Shown here: positions 42,256-52,361 of the stretch, in pieces | Layout of the letters: every line of letters begins with the position of its first letter | Numbering within the stretch: position 1 is the first letter of the stretch | DNA from: Phenylobacterium sp. | Lineage (GTDB): Bacteria > Pseudomonadota > Alphaproteobacteria > Caulobacterales > Caulobacteraceae | Length of the DNA: 64,000 nucleotides | Direction: 5' to 3' | Assembly: GCF_030681155.1 (NCBI RefSeq) | Contig: NZ_JAUXXE010000049.1 | Span: 43,757-107,756 of the forward strand | Notes under the pieces: model-generated | Seen by the model: only the letters and a program-made list of their open reading frames with translations | The model's database searches: none | What the model was told of the DNA's origin: nothing | Program-made: the position numbers and the translations under genes

Positions 42256-42645
42256 ATGTGGACCATGCCTCGAAGCGTCCTGCGGGTCGTCGCCGTCATC
42301 CTCGCCATCTGCGCTGTCGGCGGGTTCGTGCTCGGCGTTCGAGGCGCTCCGGAGCGGGCGCGGTTGCCAGGCGAAAGCGCCACCGGCGGCCCGGCCTTGC
42401 AGGCTACTGACGCCCAGCCGCTGGACAACCTAGTGCTCACGCCGTCGGAACTGGAGCCAGAGCCCCCGAAGGTCGAGGAAAAGCCGGAGGAGAAGGTCGA
42501 AGAGCTTGCGCCGGTGACGCCGGTTCCCGTCGCGCCGCCGGTCACGCCTGCACCTAAAGCTCCCGCAGTCCCCTCGGCCGATGAAGACCGAGTCGGCGAC
42601 CTGATCGACGGCCTCACCCCGCCGCCGGAACAGCCGCCCTACTGA
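42256..42645 (+). CDS. Small membrane protein with proline/glutamate-rich periplasmic tail
   Basis: The 129-residue product has a single N-terminal anchor (VLRVVAVILAICAVGGFVLGV, residues 8-28), then a low-complexity tail with EPEPPKVEEKPEEKVEELAPV and alternating Pro-Val-Ala (TPVPVAPPVTPAPKAP), ending in DGLTPPPEQPPY. The design resembles the TonB-like or septal linker type of tail, but no domain is recognised. It is divergent from ftsK with about 157 bp between, and convergent with alkB. Function is not assigned. Confidence 0.6.
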   Translation: MWTMPRSVLRVVAVILAICAVGGFVLGVRGAPERARLPGESATGGPALQATDAQPLDNLVLTPSELEPEPPKVEEKPEEKVEELAPVTPVPVAPPVTPAPKAPAVPSADEDRVGDLIDGLTPPPEQPPY

Positions 42646-42651
42646 GTTTCG

Positions 42652-43269
42652 CTAGGCTGTGGCCGGCGCCGCCCGGCGCAAGGTCAGATTGATGCGGCCG
42701 CCGCTCGGGAGCAGCCGCGAGGATCCTGCCAGGATGCGATCGACGCCGTGGTGGAATAGCCGCGCCTCGCCCGCCAGCAGGCAGACGTCGCCAGACGCCA
42801 GCTTTATCGATCGGGTGGGATCGGACCGCTTGACGCCGCCTATGCGGAAGACGGCGGTGTCGCCCAGTGAAACCGACAGCACCGGAAACTTGAGGTCGGC
42901 CTCGTCCCGGTCCTGATGCAGGCCCATCTTGGCCTCGGCGTTATAAAAATTGATCAGGCAGGCGTCGGGTGGAACGTCAGGATCGGCGAGCTCGGCCCAG
43001 AGGTCGAGCAGGACCTGTGGAATGTCGGGCCACGCCTGGCCGGTGACCGGATGACGCGGCTCATAGCGGTAGCCGGCGGCGTCGGTGGTCCAACCCAGGG
43101 ATCCAAGGCTGGTCATGGCCACGCTCATCGGCTTTCCGCCGGGCGTCACCTGATGGACCAGGGGCGCTTGTTCGACCCGCGCCAGCACCTGCGCCAACAA
43201 CTCGCTCTGGGCCTGCGGCGACAGGCGGCCGGGCAGCAGTCGAAATCCTGTGGTCGTCGAAAGGGTCAT
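42652..43269 (-). CDS. alkB: Alpha-ketoglutarate-dependent dioxygenase AlkB
   Basis: AlkB oxidatively removes methyl groups from 1-meA and 3-meC in DNA. The 205-residue product contains CLINFYNAEAKMGLHQDRDEADLKFPVLSVSLGDTAVFRIGG, with the HxD iron ligands (HQD) and the NFY...MGLH signature. The distal His in ARLFHHGVDRIL and the 2-oxoglutarate Arg in GGRINLTLRR follow. It is divergent from the zincin-like gene by 19 bp and convergent with the proline-rich membrane protein. Confidence 0.93.
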   Translation of the reverse strand: MTLSTTTGFRLLPGRLSPQAQSELLAQVLARVEQAPLVHQVTPGGKPMSVAMTSLGSLGWTTDAAGYRYEPRHPVTGQAWPDIPQVLLDLWAELADPDVPPDACLINFYNAEAKMGLHQDRDEADLKFPVLSVSLGDTAVFRIGGVKRSDPTRSIKLASGDVCLLAGEARLFHHGVDRILAGSSRLLPSGGRINLTLRRAAPATA

Positions 43270-43288
43270 CGGGTCTCATATAGGCGCA

Positions 43289-43780
43289 ATGGCCCACTCT
43301 GCTCACGATCCGCGCATGGCGCCCATGAGGTGGCGGTCCTTGACGCCAGGAGAGCGTGCGGCGTGCGCCGATGTCTTCGGCGACGAGCTGGACGCCAGCA
43401 GGGTCAAGCTCTTCAGCCTGCCTTTCTGGCCGCGACCTTTCGTCCCAAACGGGCGGCTGATCATCTGGCCCTCAACCTCCGCTATGGCCGATTTCGCCGA
43501 CGCCCCGCTATGGCTGCGCTCGGTGCTGATCCACGAATTGACCCATGTCTGGCAGGCTCAGACGGGGGTGTTTCTGCCCCTGGCCAAGCTGAAGGCGGGG
43601 GACGGACAGGCGGCCTATGCCTACGATCTGGCCGATGGGCGAAATTTTTCGCAACTCAATATCGAGCAGCAGGCGATGGTCGTTCAGCACGCCTACTTGG
43701 CTGCTGGGGGTGGGGCTGCGCCCTATGACACCCAAGCTTATGCAAGGATTTTAGAAGCTTGGCCGGGAGGTCTAGGGTGA
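43289..43780 (+). CDS. Zincin-motif protein of unknown function ("vgr-related" type)
   Basis: The 163-residue product carries LIHELTHVWQAQTGVF, an HExxH metalloprotease motif (HELTH), flanked by RLIIWPSTSAMADFADAPLWLRSV and NIEQQAMVVQHAYL. The annotation name "vgr-related" used for relatives is misleading because no VgrG domain is present. No signal peptide is evident. ATG 43289 is chosen; the ORF could extend to 43250 into the alkB side. Peptidase activity is inferred from the motif only; a third zinc ligand may be the Glu of NIEQQAMVVQH. Confidence 0.6.
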   Translation: MAHSAHDPRMAPMRWRSLTPGERAACADVFGDELDASRVKLFSLPFWPRPFVPNGRLIIWPSTSAMADFADAPLWLRSVLIHELTHVWQAQTGVFLPLAKLKAGDGQAAYAYDLADGRNFSQLNIEQQAMVVQHAYLAAGGGAAPYDTQAYARILEAWPGGLG

Positions 43781-43783
43781 AGA

Positions 43784-43838
43784 CCCTGCAAGATATAGGG
43801 GCATTGCGCCCTTGCAGGGACCGCAGGTGATCCCATAT
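43784..43838 (+). promoter_or_regulatory. Candidate heat-shock (sigma-32) promoter of dnaK with overlapping inverted repeat
   Basis: CTTGCAG (43811-43817) with CCCATAT (43832-43838) and a 14-base spacer fits the alphaproteobacterial sigma-32 pattern CTTG-N-CCCCATNT, one base short in the -10 box. The -35 lies in the right arm of a perfect 9-bp inverted repeat CCCTGCAAG (43784-43792) / CTTGCAGGG (43811-43819). It is about 140 bp upstream of the dnaK ATG. Confidence 0.5.
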
Positions 43839-43975
43839 CGCGACTCGACGCCGGTTTCCCCGTGGGTTAACCGGCCGAGCCCTTATTCGAACCGGGGACG
43901 TCGATAAGAAACGGGGTGCTTCACTCGAAGGCCCTTCAACCGGCGTCCGCCATTCAGGAGCGAGCAAGACTCGAT

Positions 43976-45889
<1,914 letters not shown>

Positions 45890-46054
45890 CGTTTCGCCCG
45901 ATGGCGGTCTCTGGCAACTCTTGCGAGAAGGCCGCCATGGGCGGCGCGACCGAAATGGAAATCTCCGCTCGACTTCGACTGGCGCAAGCCTTGCGGTTGG
46001 GCGGGGATCATCCCACCTCAATACTCAGATCAATTTTGAACGCCTGAACATAGC

Positions 46055-47209
46055 ATGCGGGATTATTACGAGATCCTCGGCGTGGAGCGGAGCGCTGACG
46101 ACGGCGCGCTGAAAGCTTCATTCCGAAAGCTGGCCATGGAGCATCACCCCGACCGCAATGGCGGTTGCGAGGAAGCCGAGGGGCGGTTCAAGGAAATCAA
46201 CGAGGCCTATTCGATCCTCTCCGACCCCCAGAAGCGGGCCGCCTATGACCGGTTTGGTCATGCGGGCGTGAACGGTTCGGGCGGCGGTGGTGGTGGCAAC
46301 GGCCAGTTCCACGACGTGAACGACATCTTCAGCGAGGTGTTCGGCGACGTCTTCGGCGACATGTTCGGTGGTCGCGGCCGCCAGCGCAGCGGACCGGCCC
46401 GTGGCCAGGACCTGCGTTATGACCTCGAGATCACCCTTGAGCAGGCCTATGCCGGCTCCGAGGTGGAGATCACGGTCCCGGCCTCGATCAACTGCGAAAG
46501 CTGCGATGGTTCGGGCGCTAAGCCCGGAACCAGCCCTACGGTCTGCGGAAGCTGCGGCGGCGCTGGCCGCGTGCGGGCCAGCCAAGGGTTCTTCTCGATC
46601 GAGCGGGCTTGCCCGCGCTGCGGCGGCTCGGGCCGTCTGGTGCTCGATCCCTGCCAGGAATGCCACGGCCACGGCCAACTGCGGAAGGAGCGCACGCTCC
46701 AGGTCCGCATCCCGGCCGGTGTCGACGACGGAGCCCGGATCCGGCTGGCCGGCGAAGGCGACGCTGGCGCGCGCGGCGGACCGCGTGGCGACCTCTACAT
46801 TTTCCTGTCGGTGAGGCCGCACGACCTCTTCGACCGCGAAGGTCTGGACCTGCTCTGCACCGTGCCGGTGCCGATGGCGGTCGCGGCCTTGGGCGGCGAC
46901 ATCGAGGCGCCGTGCCTGATGGGCGGCGATGACTGCGACGGAAACTGCAAGATCGAGGTCAAGGTGCCGGAAGGCTCCCAGACCGGCCGTACGGTCCGCC
47001 TGAAGGGCCGTGGCATGCCTTCTCTGCGCTCGCGTGAACGTGGCGACCTGGTGGTTGAACTGTTCGTCGAGACCCCGACCAAGCTGACCGCGCGTCAAAA
47101 GGAGCTGATGCGCGAGTTCTCCGACATCTGCGGCGAACAGCAGCATCCGAAGTCGGCCAACTTCATCGGCAAGGCCAAGCGCTTCTGGGAAGACGTCACC
47201 GGCGCCTAA
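46055..47209 (+). CDS. dnaJ: Chaperone protein DnaJ (type I Hsp40)
   Basis: The 384-residue product has the J domain (DYYEILGVERSADDGALKASFRKLAMEHHPDRN with the HPD triad near residue 33), a Gly-rich linker (GSGGGGGGNG), and four CxxCxGxG zinc repeats. These are CESCDGSG, CGSCGGAG, CPRCGGSG and CQECHGHG, and the client-binding C-domain follows. It is the co-chaperone of the upstream DnaK (165-bp gap, in which I see no clear terminator). Confidence 0.97.
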   Translation: MRDYYEILGVERSADDGALKASFRKLAMEHHPDRNGGCEEAEGRFKEINEAYSILSDPQKRAAYDRFGHAGVNGSGGGGGGNGQFHDVNDIFSEVFGDVFGDMFGGRGRQRSGPARGQDLRYDLEITLEQAYAGSEVEITVPASINCESCDGSGAKPGTSPTVCGSCGGAGRVRASQGFFSIERACPRCGGSGRLVLDPCQECHGHGQLRKERTLQVRIPAGVDDGARIRLAGEGDAGARGGPRGDLYIFLSVRPHDLFDREGLDLLCTVPVPMAVAALGGDIEAPCLMGGDDCDGNCKIEVKVPEGSQTGRTVRLKGRGMPSLRSRERGDLVVELFVETPTKLTARQKELMREFSDICGEQQHPKSANFIGKAKRFWEDVTGA

Positions 47210-47236
47210 CGCGCCGGCGATCGCTTCGTCGCGCCG

Positions 47237-48319
47237 CTAGCGCTTGAGGTCGATGTCTTTGCCGCCGGCCGGCAGGGACACCACGTCGCCGTCGCGCGCC
47301 ACCCAAAGCGGCCCATCGAAGATGCGGCGGGCGTTCCCGAGGAACGGTCCCTCTAGCGCCCGCATCCGCAGCGGCGGAACCATGTGCGTCAGCATCAACG
47401 CCCCGACCTTTGCGGTCTGCGCCGTTCGCGCGGCGTCCTGCGGAGTCGCGTGATAGTCGGGGATGTCGGCCATCAGCTTGGCGACATTGGGCCGATCGGC
47501 CTTTTGCGCAGCCTCGCGCAGGATGGCGACCAGCCGCGGCGAGAGCGCCTCATGCACGAGCAGGTCGGCGCCGCGCGCGTTCTTCTCCACCGCCGCGTTC
47601 TTCGCCGTGTCGCCGGAGACCACGAGGCTGCGACCCTTGTAGTCGAAGCGATAACCTACGGCCGGGTGGACCGGGCTGTGGTCGACCGCGAAGGCGGTGA
47701 TCTTCACCCCGCCGTCTTCGAAGACCACTTTTCCATCAGGACCGGGCTCGGCGAACGGCTGCGCGGTCAGGCCAAAGCCGCTTGGCGGAACGGTTTCGGC
47801 TCCATGATGGGCGACACGGTAGGTGGAATCCTGGCGATAAGCTTCGTTGAAACCCGCCGCGATGCTCTCCACGCCGGGTGGGCCATGGAGGGGAAGGGGC
47901 GCCAGCGCTGCGCCGGACACCCACCGCTGCATCGCCAGGGCGCCCAGGCCGTCGATGTGGTCGGAGTGGAAGTGGGTCAGGAACACCGCCTCGACCAGGC
48001 CGGGCGACAGGCCGACGCTGTTGAGGACCTCGGCCGATCCTTCGCCGGCGTCGACGACGAACACCCGGCGCCCGGCGACCACCGTCAGGCACGGCCCCGC
48101 CCGGGTCGTGTCGGCGAGCGGTGATCCGGAGCCGCAGACCACGGCATGCAGCCCGTCAGGCAGTTCCTTCGTCAGGTTGGTCGCCATCGCCTTGTCGGCG
48201 ACGCGGGTCGTGACGGCCAGGGCGATCTCGCCCCGCGTCAGATAGAGCCCGCCGAGGATCGCCACGAGGCAAGCCCCGCCCGCCAGCCAAGCTAAACGCC
48301 GCGTCCGATTGGCAGCCAT
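47237..48319 (-). CDS. MBL-fold metallo-hydrolase, membrane-anchored or exported
   Basis: The 360-residue product starts with a hydrophobic signal or anchor (LAWLAGGACLVAILGGLYL). It has the MBL metal motif VFLTHFHSDHIDGLGALAM (HxHxDH), an earlier strand HAVVCGSGSPLADTTRAGPCLTVVAGRRVFVVDAGEG, a second His ITAFAVDHSPV and SLVVSGDTAKNAAV. The layout resembles ribonuclease-Z-like and arylsulfatase-like MBL enzymes. It is divergent from a TetR regulator; a 31-bp palindrome lies 16 bp upstream of its start, so repression by that regulator is likely. Substrate unknown. Confidence 0.85.
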   Translation of the reverse strand: MAANRTRRLAWLAGGACLVAILGGLYLTRGEIALAVTTRVADKAMATNLTKELPDGLHAVVCGSGSPLADTTRAGPCLTVVAGRRVFVVDAGEGSAEVLNSVGLSPGLVEAVFLTHFHSDHIDGLGALAMQRWVSGAALAPLPLHGPPGVESIAAGFNEAYRQDSTYRVAHHGAETVPPSGFGLTAQPFAEPGPDGKVVFEDGGVKITAFAVDHSPVHPAVGYRFDYKGRSLVVSGDTAKNAAVEKNARGADLLVHEALSPRLVAILREAAQKADRPNVAKLMADIPDYHATPQDAARTAQTAKVGALMLTHMVPPLRMRALEGPFLGNARRIFDGPLWVARDGDVVSLPAGGKDIDLKR

Positions 48320-48334
48320 CGCATCCTCCGAGGG

Positions 48335-48365
48335 AATATATTGGCATGATAAGTGCCATTATATT
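48335..48365. promoter_or_regulatory. 31-bp palindromic operator between MBL hydrolase and TetR genes
   Basis: AATATATTGGCA (48335-48346) and TGCCATTATATT (48354-48365) form a 12-bp inverted repeat matching at 11 positions around a 7-base spacer (TGATAAG). The sequence is AT-rich compared with the surroundings, lies within the divergent promoter, and has the typical size of a TetR-family operator. Confidence 0.75.
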
Positions 48366-48420
48366 GAGGCTCGCGTCAAATCGCATGCGTTGGCCTGCGC
48401 CACGGGCTATCCAGAGGGCG

Positions 48421-49029
48421 ATGACCGCGCACCTGGACGCTGAAACGCTCGCCCCGCCCGTCGATGGCCGCCGCGCCCGCACGGTCGCCAGTCGCGCCCG
48501 CATCCTTGAGGCGATGATCGACCTGTTGCAGGAGGGCGAGACCCAGCCCTCCGCCGAAGCCGTGGCGGCCAAGGCCGGCGTCGGGGTGCGGACAGTCTTT
48601 CGCCTGTTCAGCGACGTCGACGGCCTCTACCGGGGTCTCCAGAGGACCATGGCCGAGCGGCTGGCCCCGATCCTGGCCGAGCCCGTCACCGGTGCTCTGG
48701 CCGAGCGGCTCGATCTCCTGGTCGGGCGCCGCGCGCAGATCTTCGAAGAAATGGCGCGGCCCAAGGCCTTCGCCGACATGCACCGGGCGCGGTCTTCGGA
48801 ACTGCAGGAAACCCACCGGTTGTTCATCGTCGCTCAGCGGGCCCTACTGCTTGGCCACCTCGATGGCCTGTTGCCCGACGATGTGGACCTGGCCTCGGCG
48901 CTCGACCTGGCGCTCAGCTTCGACGCATGGCGGCGCCTGCGGGACGATCAGGGGCTGTCGCGCGAGGTCGCCGAGCGGGTGATGCGACGGATGGCCCGGG
49001 CCCTGATCGCCAGCACGCTCAATCCCTGA
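48421..49029 (+). CDS. TetR/AcrR-family transcriptional regulator
   Basis: The 202-residue product has an N-terminal three-helix DNA-binding domain: RTVASRARILEAMIDLLQEGETQPSAEAVAAKAGVGVRTVFRLFSDVDGLYRGL, typical of TetR (the recognition helix is around VGVRTVFRLF). An all-helical ligand domain with the C-terminal LAISFDAWRRL-like dimer helices (LDLALSFDAWRRLRDDQGLS) follows. ATG 48421 matches usual length. It faces the MBL hydrolase and a strong palindrome, so it probably represses that gene and itself. Confidence 0.88.
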   Translation: MTAHLDAETLAPPVDGRRARTVASRARILEAMIDLLQEGETQPSAEAVAAKAGVGVRTVFRLFSDVDGLYRGLQRTMAERLAPILAEPVTGALAERLDLLVGRRAQIFEEMARPKAFADMHRARSSELQETHRLFIVAQRALLLGHLDGLLPDDVDLASALDLALSFDAWRRLRDDQGLSREVAERVMRRMARALIASTLNP

Positions 49030-49044
49030 AGAGGCGAGACCGCG

Positions 49045-49575
49045 TCAGGCGGTCTTGGTCAGCACCCGGATGTCGGGCCAGCGATAGCTGACCTCGTAGG
49101 TGACGCCGCCGGGGCCGGGCTCGCGCCGAGGGGCCTCGGCCTGGCCGCCCAGATGTTCGTAAAACCCGCGGGCCGGGATGTTGTCACGCAGGACCGAGAG
49201 CATCAGCGAGGTGGCTTCGTTCGCCGCGAAGACGCGGGCGATGTCGCACAGCAATCGCCGCCCCAGTCCGTAGCCCTGCGCGGTGCGCAGCACATAGAGC
49301 GTGGTGACCTCGGCCTCGCCCGCCCGCTTGGACCGGGACGGGCCGCCTGCGGCGTAGCCCACCAGCCCTGAGCGGTCGGCGGCGATCAGGGTGGCTTCCT
49401 TTTCACCTGGCCTGATCAGGCTGGCGGCGAAGCGGCGCGCATAGACCGGGACTGTCATGCGGCTGAGGAACGAGTCCGGCAGCAGGCCTTGATAGGTCTC
49501 TCGCCACGACTGGATGTGCACGCGCGCGAGATCCTCGGCGTCGCCTGGTCCGGCGGGGAAGATGACGTGCTGCAA
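49045..49575 (-). CDS. GNAT-family N-acetyltransferase
   Basis: The 176-residue product begins VIFPAGPGDAEDLARVHIQSWRETYQGLLPDSFL (GNAT motif C/D start). It has GEAEVTTLYVLRTAQGYGLGRRLLCDIARVFAANEATSLMLSVLRDNIPARGFYEHLGG, where QGYGLGRRLL is the acetyl-CoA loop. Substrate unknown. It is convergent with the TetR gene and its start faces mutS with 107 bp between. Confidence 0.88.
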   Translation of the reverse strand: MQHVIFPAGPGDAEDLARVHIQSWRETYQGLLPDSFLSRMTVPVYARRFAASLIRPGEKEATLIAADRSGLVGYAAGGPSRSKRAGEAEVTTLYVLRTAQGYGLGRRLLCDIARVFAANEATSLMLSVLRDNIPARGFYEHLGGQAEAPRREPGPGGVTYEVSYRWPDIRVLTKTA

Positions 49576-49682
49576 CGGACGCTCCTGAATCGATACTTGG
49601 GCGCCGGAAGGCGCTGTTCAAGGGGCTGCGGCTCCAATGGGGGCTGACGCCGGGCGCGGGCGCCGTTAGCTTCGGCCCACTC

Positions 49683-52361
49683 ATGAACGCCCCGTCTCCC
49701 ACGCTCCCCGATCCCGCCGGCGCCACGCCGGTCATGGCCCAGTTTTTCGAGGCCAAGGCCCGCCAGCCCGACGCGCTGGTGTTCTTCCGCATGGGAGATT
49801 TCTACGAGCTGTTCTTCGAGGACGCCGAGAAGGCGGCGGCGGCGCTCAGCATCACCCTGACCGCGCGGGGCAACCACGGCGGGGCGCCGATCCCGATGTG
49901 CGGCGTGCCGGTGCATGCGGCCGAAGCCTATCTGGCCAAGCTGGTTCGCGCAGGCTTCAAGGTCGCGCTCTGCGAGCAGATGGAAGACCCGGCCGAGGCC
50001 AAGAAGCGCGGTTACAAGTCGGTGGTGCGTCGCGACGTCGTCCGGGTGGTGACGCCGGGCACCCTGACCGAAGACGGCCTGCTGGACGCCCGAGGCTCCA
50101 ACCGCCTGGCGGCCGTGGCCGTGCGGGCCGGCGCGGCCGCTGTCGCCACCGTCGAGCTATCGACTGGCGAGGTCGAGTGCATGGCGCTGTCGCGCGACGG
50201 CCTGGCCTCGGCCTTGGCCGCGCTTGGCCCCTCCGAGACGCTGGTGCCTGACCGGCTGTTCGCCGACGAGACCCTGTCCGAGACCTTCAAGACCGTCAGC
50301 GGATTGATCCAGCCCATGGCTTCGGCCCTGGCCGAGCCTTCGGCGTCGGAGGCGCGTCTGAAGCGGCTCTACGGGGTCGAGACACTCGACGGTTTCGGCG
50401 AACTCACCGGCGCTGAAATTTCGGCCCTGGGCCTGATCGCCGCGCACCTGGAAACCACCCAGGCCGGGCGACTGCCGGCCCTGACGGCGCCGCGCCGGGC
50501 GGGTGAGGCCGACGTGATGTCGATCGACCCCGCCACCCGCTCCAGCCTGGAGATCGAGAAAAGCACTTCGGGCTCGCGTGACGGCTCGCTGCTGGGCGCC
50601 ATCGACCGCACCATCACCGCGCCCGGCGCGCGGCTGCTGTCGGCGCGACTGGCGCGGCCGCTGCTCGATCCGGCCGCCATCAATGCGCGGCTCGACGCGG
50701 TGGAGTGGTTCTGCGAGCGCCGGCCGCTACGTCAGAAGCTGCGCGAAACCTTGCGCGGCATGGGCGACATGGCCCGCGCCTTGTCGCGCCTGGCGCTGGG
50801 CCGTGGCGGTCCGCGCGACCTCGGCTGCCTACGCGACGGCCTGGCTGGCGGCGAAACTCTGTCGCAGCTGTTCTCCCATCCTGCGCCGCTCGATCCGCCG
50901 CCGCCGGGCGAGATCGCCGGCGCGCTGGCCGGGCTTCACCCGCTCGGCGATCCCGGCCTGGCCGAGTTCCGCCGCATGTTGGCTGAGGGCTTGGGACAGG
51001 ACCTGCCGGCCCAAGCTCGTGACGGCGGCTATGTCGCCGCCGGCGTCCGTGCGGAGCTGGATCAGGCCCGCGCCCTGCGTGACGACAGCCGCAAAGTGAT
51101 CCTGCAGCTCGAGGCCCGGTTGGTCGCTGAAAGCGGCGTGGCGCTGAAGATCAAGCACAATGCGGTGCTGGGTTATTTCGTCGAGACCTCCGCCAAGGCG
51201 GCCGAGCCGCTCATGACGCCTCCGCTCAATGGCGCCTTCATCCACCGCCAGACCCTGGCCAATCAGGTGCGTTTCACCACCGTGGAGCTGGCCGAGCTGG
51301 ACGCCCGCATCGCCCAGGCGGCCGAGCGGGCCCTGGCCATGGAGGTCGCCACCTTCGAAGCCTGGCGCGAGGCCGCGATTGGCGTCGCGACCGCGATCCA
51401 GGCCGCGGCCGAGGGCGCATCGCGCCTCGACGTCGCCGCCGGCCTGGCCGAATGGGCCGACGATGTGGGCGCCAGCCGGCCGGTGATCGACCGCTCCACC
51501 GCCTTTGAAGCGCAGGCCGCGCGCCATCCGGTGGTCGAGGCCGCGGTCAAGCGGGCCGGCGATCCCTTCACCCCCAATGATTGCCGCCTCGATGGCGCGG
51601 GCGTAGCCGGCGCGCGGCTCTCGATCGTCACTGGCCCGAACATGGCCGGTAAGTCGACCTTCCTGCGTCAGAACGCCCTGCTGGCGGTGCTGGCCCAGGC
51701 CGGCTGCTATGTCCCGGCCAAGTCATTGCGTCTCGGCGTGGTCGACCGGCTGTTCAGCCGCGTTGGGGCGGGGGATGATCTGGCGCGGGGTCGCTCGACC
51801 TTCATGGCCGAAATGGTCGAGACCGCCGCCATCCTTACCCAGGCGACGCCGCGCTCGCTGGTGATCCTCGATGAGATCGGGCGGGGCACGGCGACCTATG
51901 ACGGCCTGGCCATCGCCTGGGCCTGCGCCGAGGCGCTGCACGAGACGAACCGCTGCCGGGGCCTGTTCGCCACCCACTATCACGAGCTCGCCGTGCTCGA
52001 GGATCGGCTGGCCCACGTCGCCAACCTGTCGCTCAAGGCCAAGGAGTGGAACGGCGACCTGATCTTCCTGCATGAGGCCGGGCCCGGCCCCGCCGACCGC
52101 TCCTACGGCGTGCAGGTGGCCAAGCTGGCCGGGGTTCCGCCCGCCGTGGTGGTGCGCGCCCGCGAGGTGCTGGACCGGCTGGAGCGGGAGGCCGGCGCGC
52201 CGGCCCATCTCGACGGCCTGCCGCTGTTCGCCGCCTCGGTCGCCGAGCCCGAGCACAAGGGGTCAAGCCAGGTCGAGGAGGCGCTGCGCGCGCTCGACGC
52301 CGACAGCATGAGCCCGCGCGAGGCGATGGCCGCGCTCTATCGCCTGAAGGAAATGCTCTAG
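49683..52361 (+). CDS. mutS: DNA mismatch repair protein MutS
   Basis: MutS recognises base mismatches and loops. The 892-residue product starts with the mismatch-binding domain FFRMGDFYELFFEDAEKAAAALSITLTARG (the FYE motif, Phe and Glu contact DNA). It continues with the connector and lever, and ends with the ABC ATPase: LSIVTGPNMAGKSTFLRQNALLAVLAQAGCYVPA (Walker A), FSRVGAGDDLARGRSTFMAEMVETAAIL (signature), SLVILDEIGRGTATYDGLAIAWA (Walker B). Its TAG stop touches the GTG of the downstream HAD gene by one base. Confidence 0.98.
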   Translation: MNAPSPTLPDPAGATPVMAQFFEAKARQPDALVFFRMGDFYELFFEDAEKAAAALSITLTARGNHGGAPIPMCGVPVHAAEAYLAKLVRAGFKVALCEQMEDPAEAKKRGYKSVVRRDVVRVVTPGTLTEDGLLDARGSNRLAAVAVRAGAAAVATVELSTGEVECMALSRDGLASALAALGPSETLVPDRLFADETLSETFKTVSGLIQPMASALAEPSASEARLKRLYGVETLDGFGELTGAEISALGLIAAHLETTQAGRLPALTAPRRAGEADVMSIDPATRSSLEIEKSTSGSRDGSLLGAIDRTITAPGARLLSARLARPLLDPAAINARLDAVEWFCERRPLRQKLRETLRGMGDMARALSRLALGRGGPRDLGCLRDGLAGGETLSQLFSHPAPLDPPPPGEIAGALAGLHPLGDPGLAEFRRMLAEGLGQDLPAQARDGGYVAAGVRAELDQARALRDDSRKVILQLEARLVAESGVALKIKHNAVLGYFVETSAKAAEPLMTPPLNGAFIHRQTLANQVRFTTVELAELDARIAQAAERALAMEVATFEAWREAAIGVATAIQAAAEGASRLDVAAGLAEWADDVGASRPVIDRSTAFEAQAARHPVVEAAVKRAGDPFTPNDCRLDGAGVAGARLSIVTGPNMAGKSTFLRQNALLAVLAQAGCYVPAKSLRLGVVDRLFSRVGAGDDLARGRSTFMAEMVETAAILTQATPRSLVILDEIGRGTATYDGLAIAWACAEALHETNRCRGLFATHYHELAVLEDRLAHVANLSLKAKEWNGDLIFLHEAGPGPADRSYGVQVAKLAGVPPAVVVRAREVLDRLEREAGAPAHLDGLPLFAASVAEPEHKGSSQVEEALRALDADSMSPREAMAALYRLKEML

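Noticed and set aside
48346..48420. TetR start at 48346
   Set aside because: It would begin inside the predicted operator and adds 25 residues unlike the family; ATG 48421 is better.
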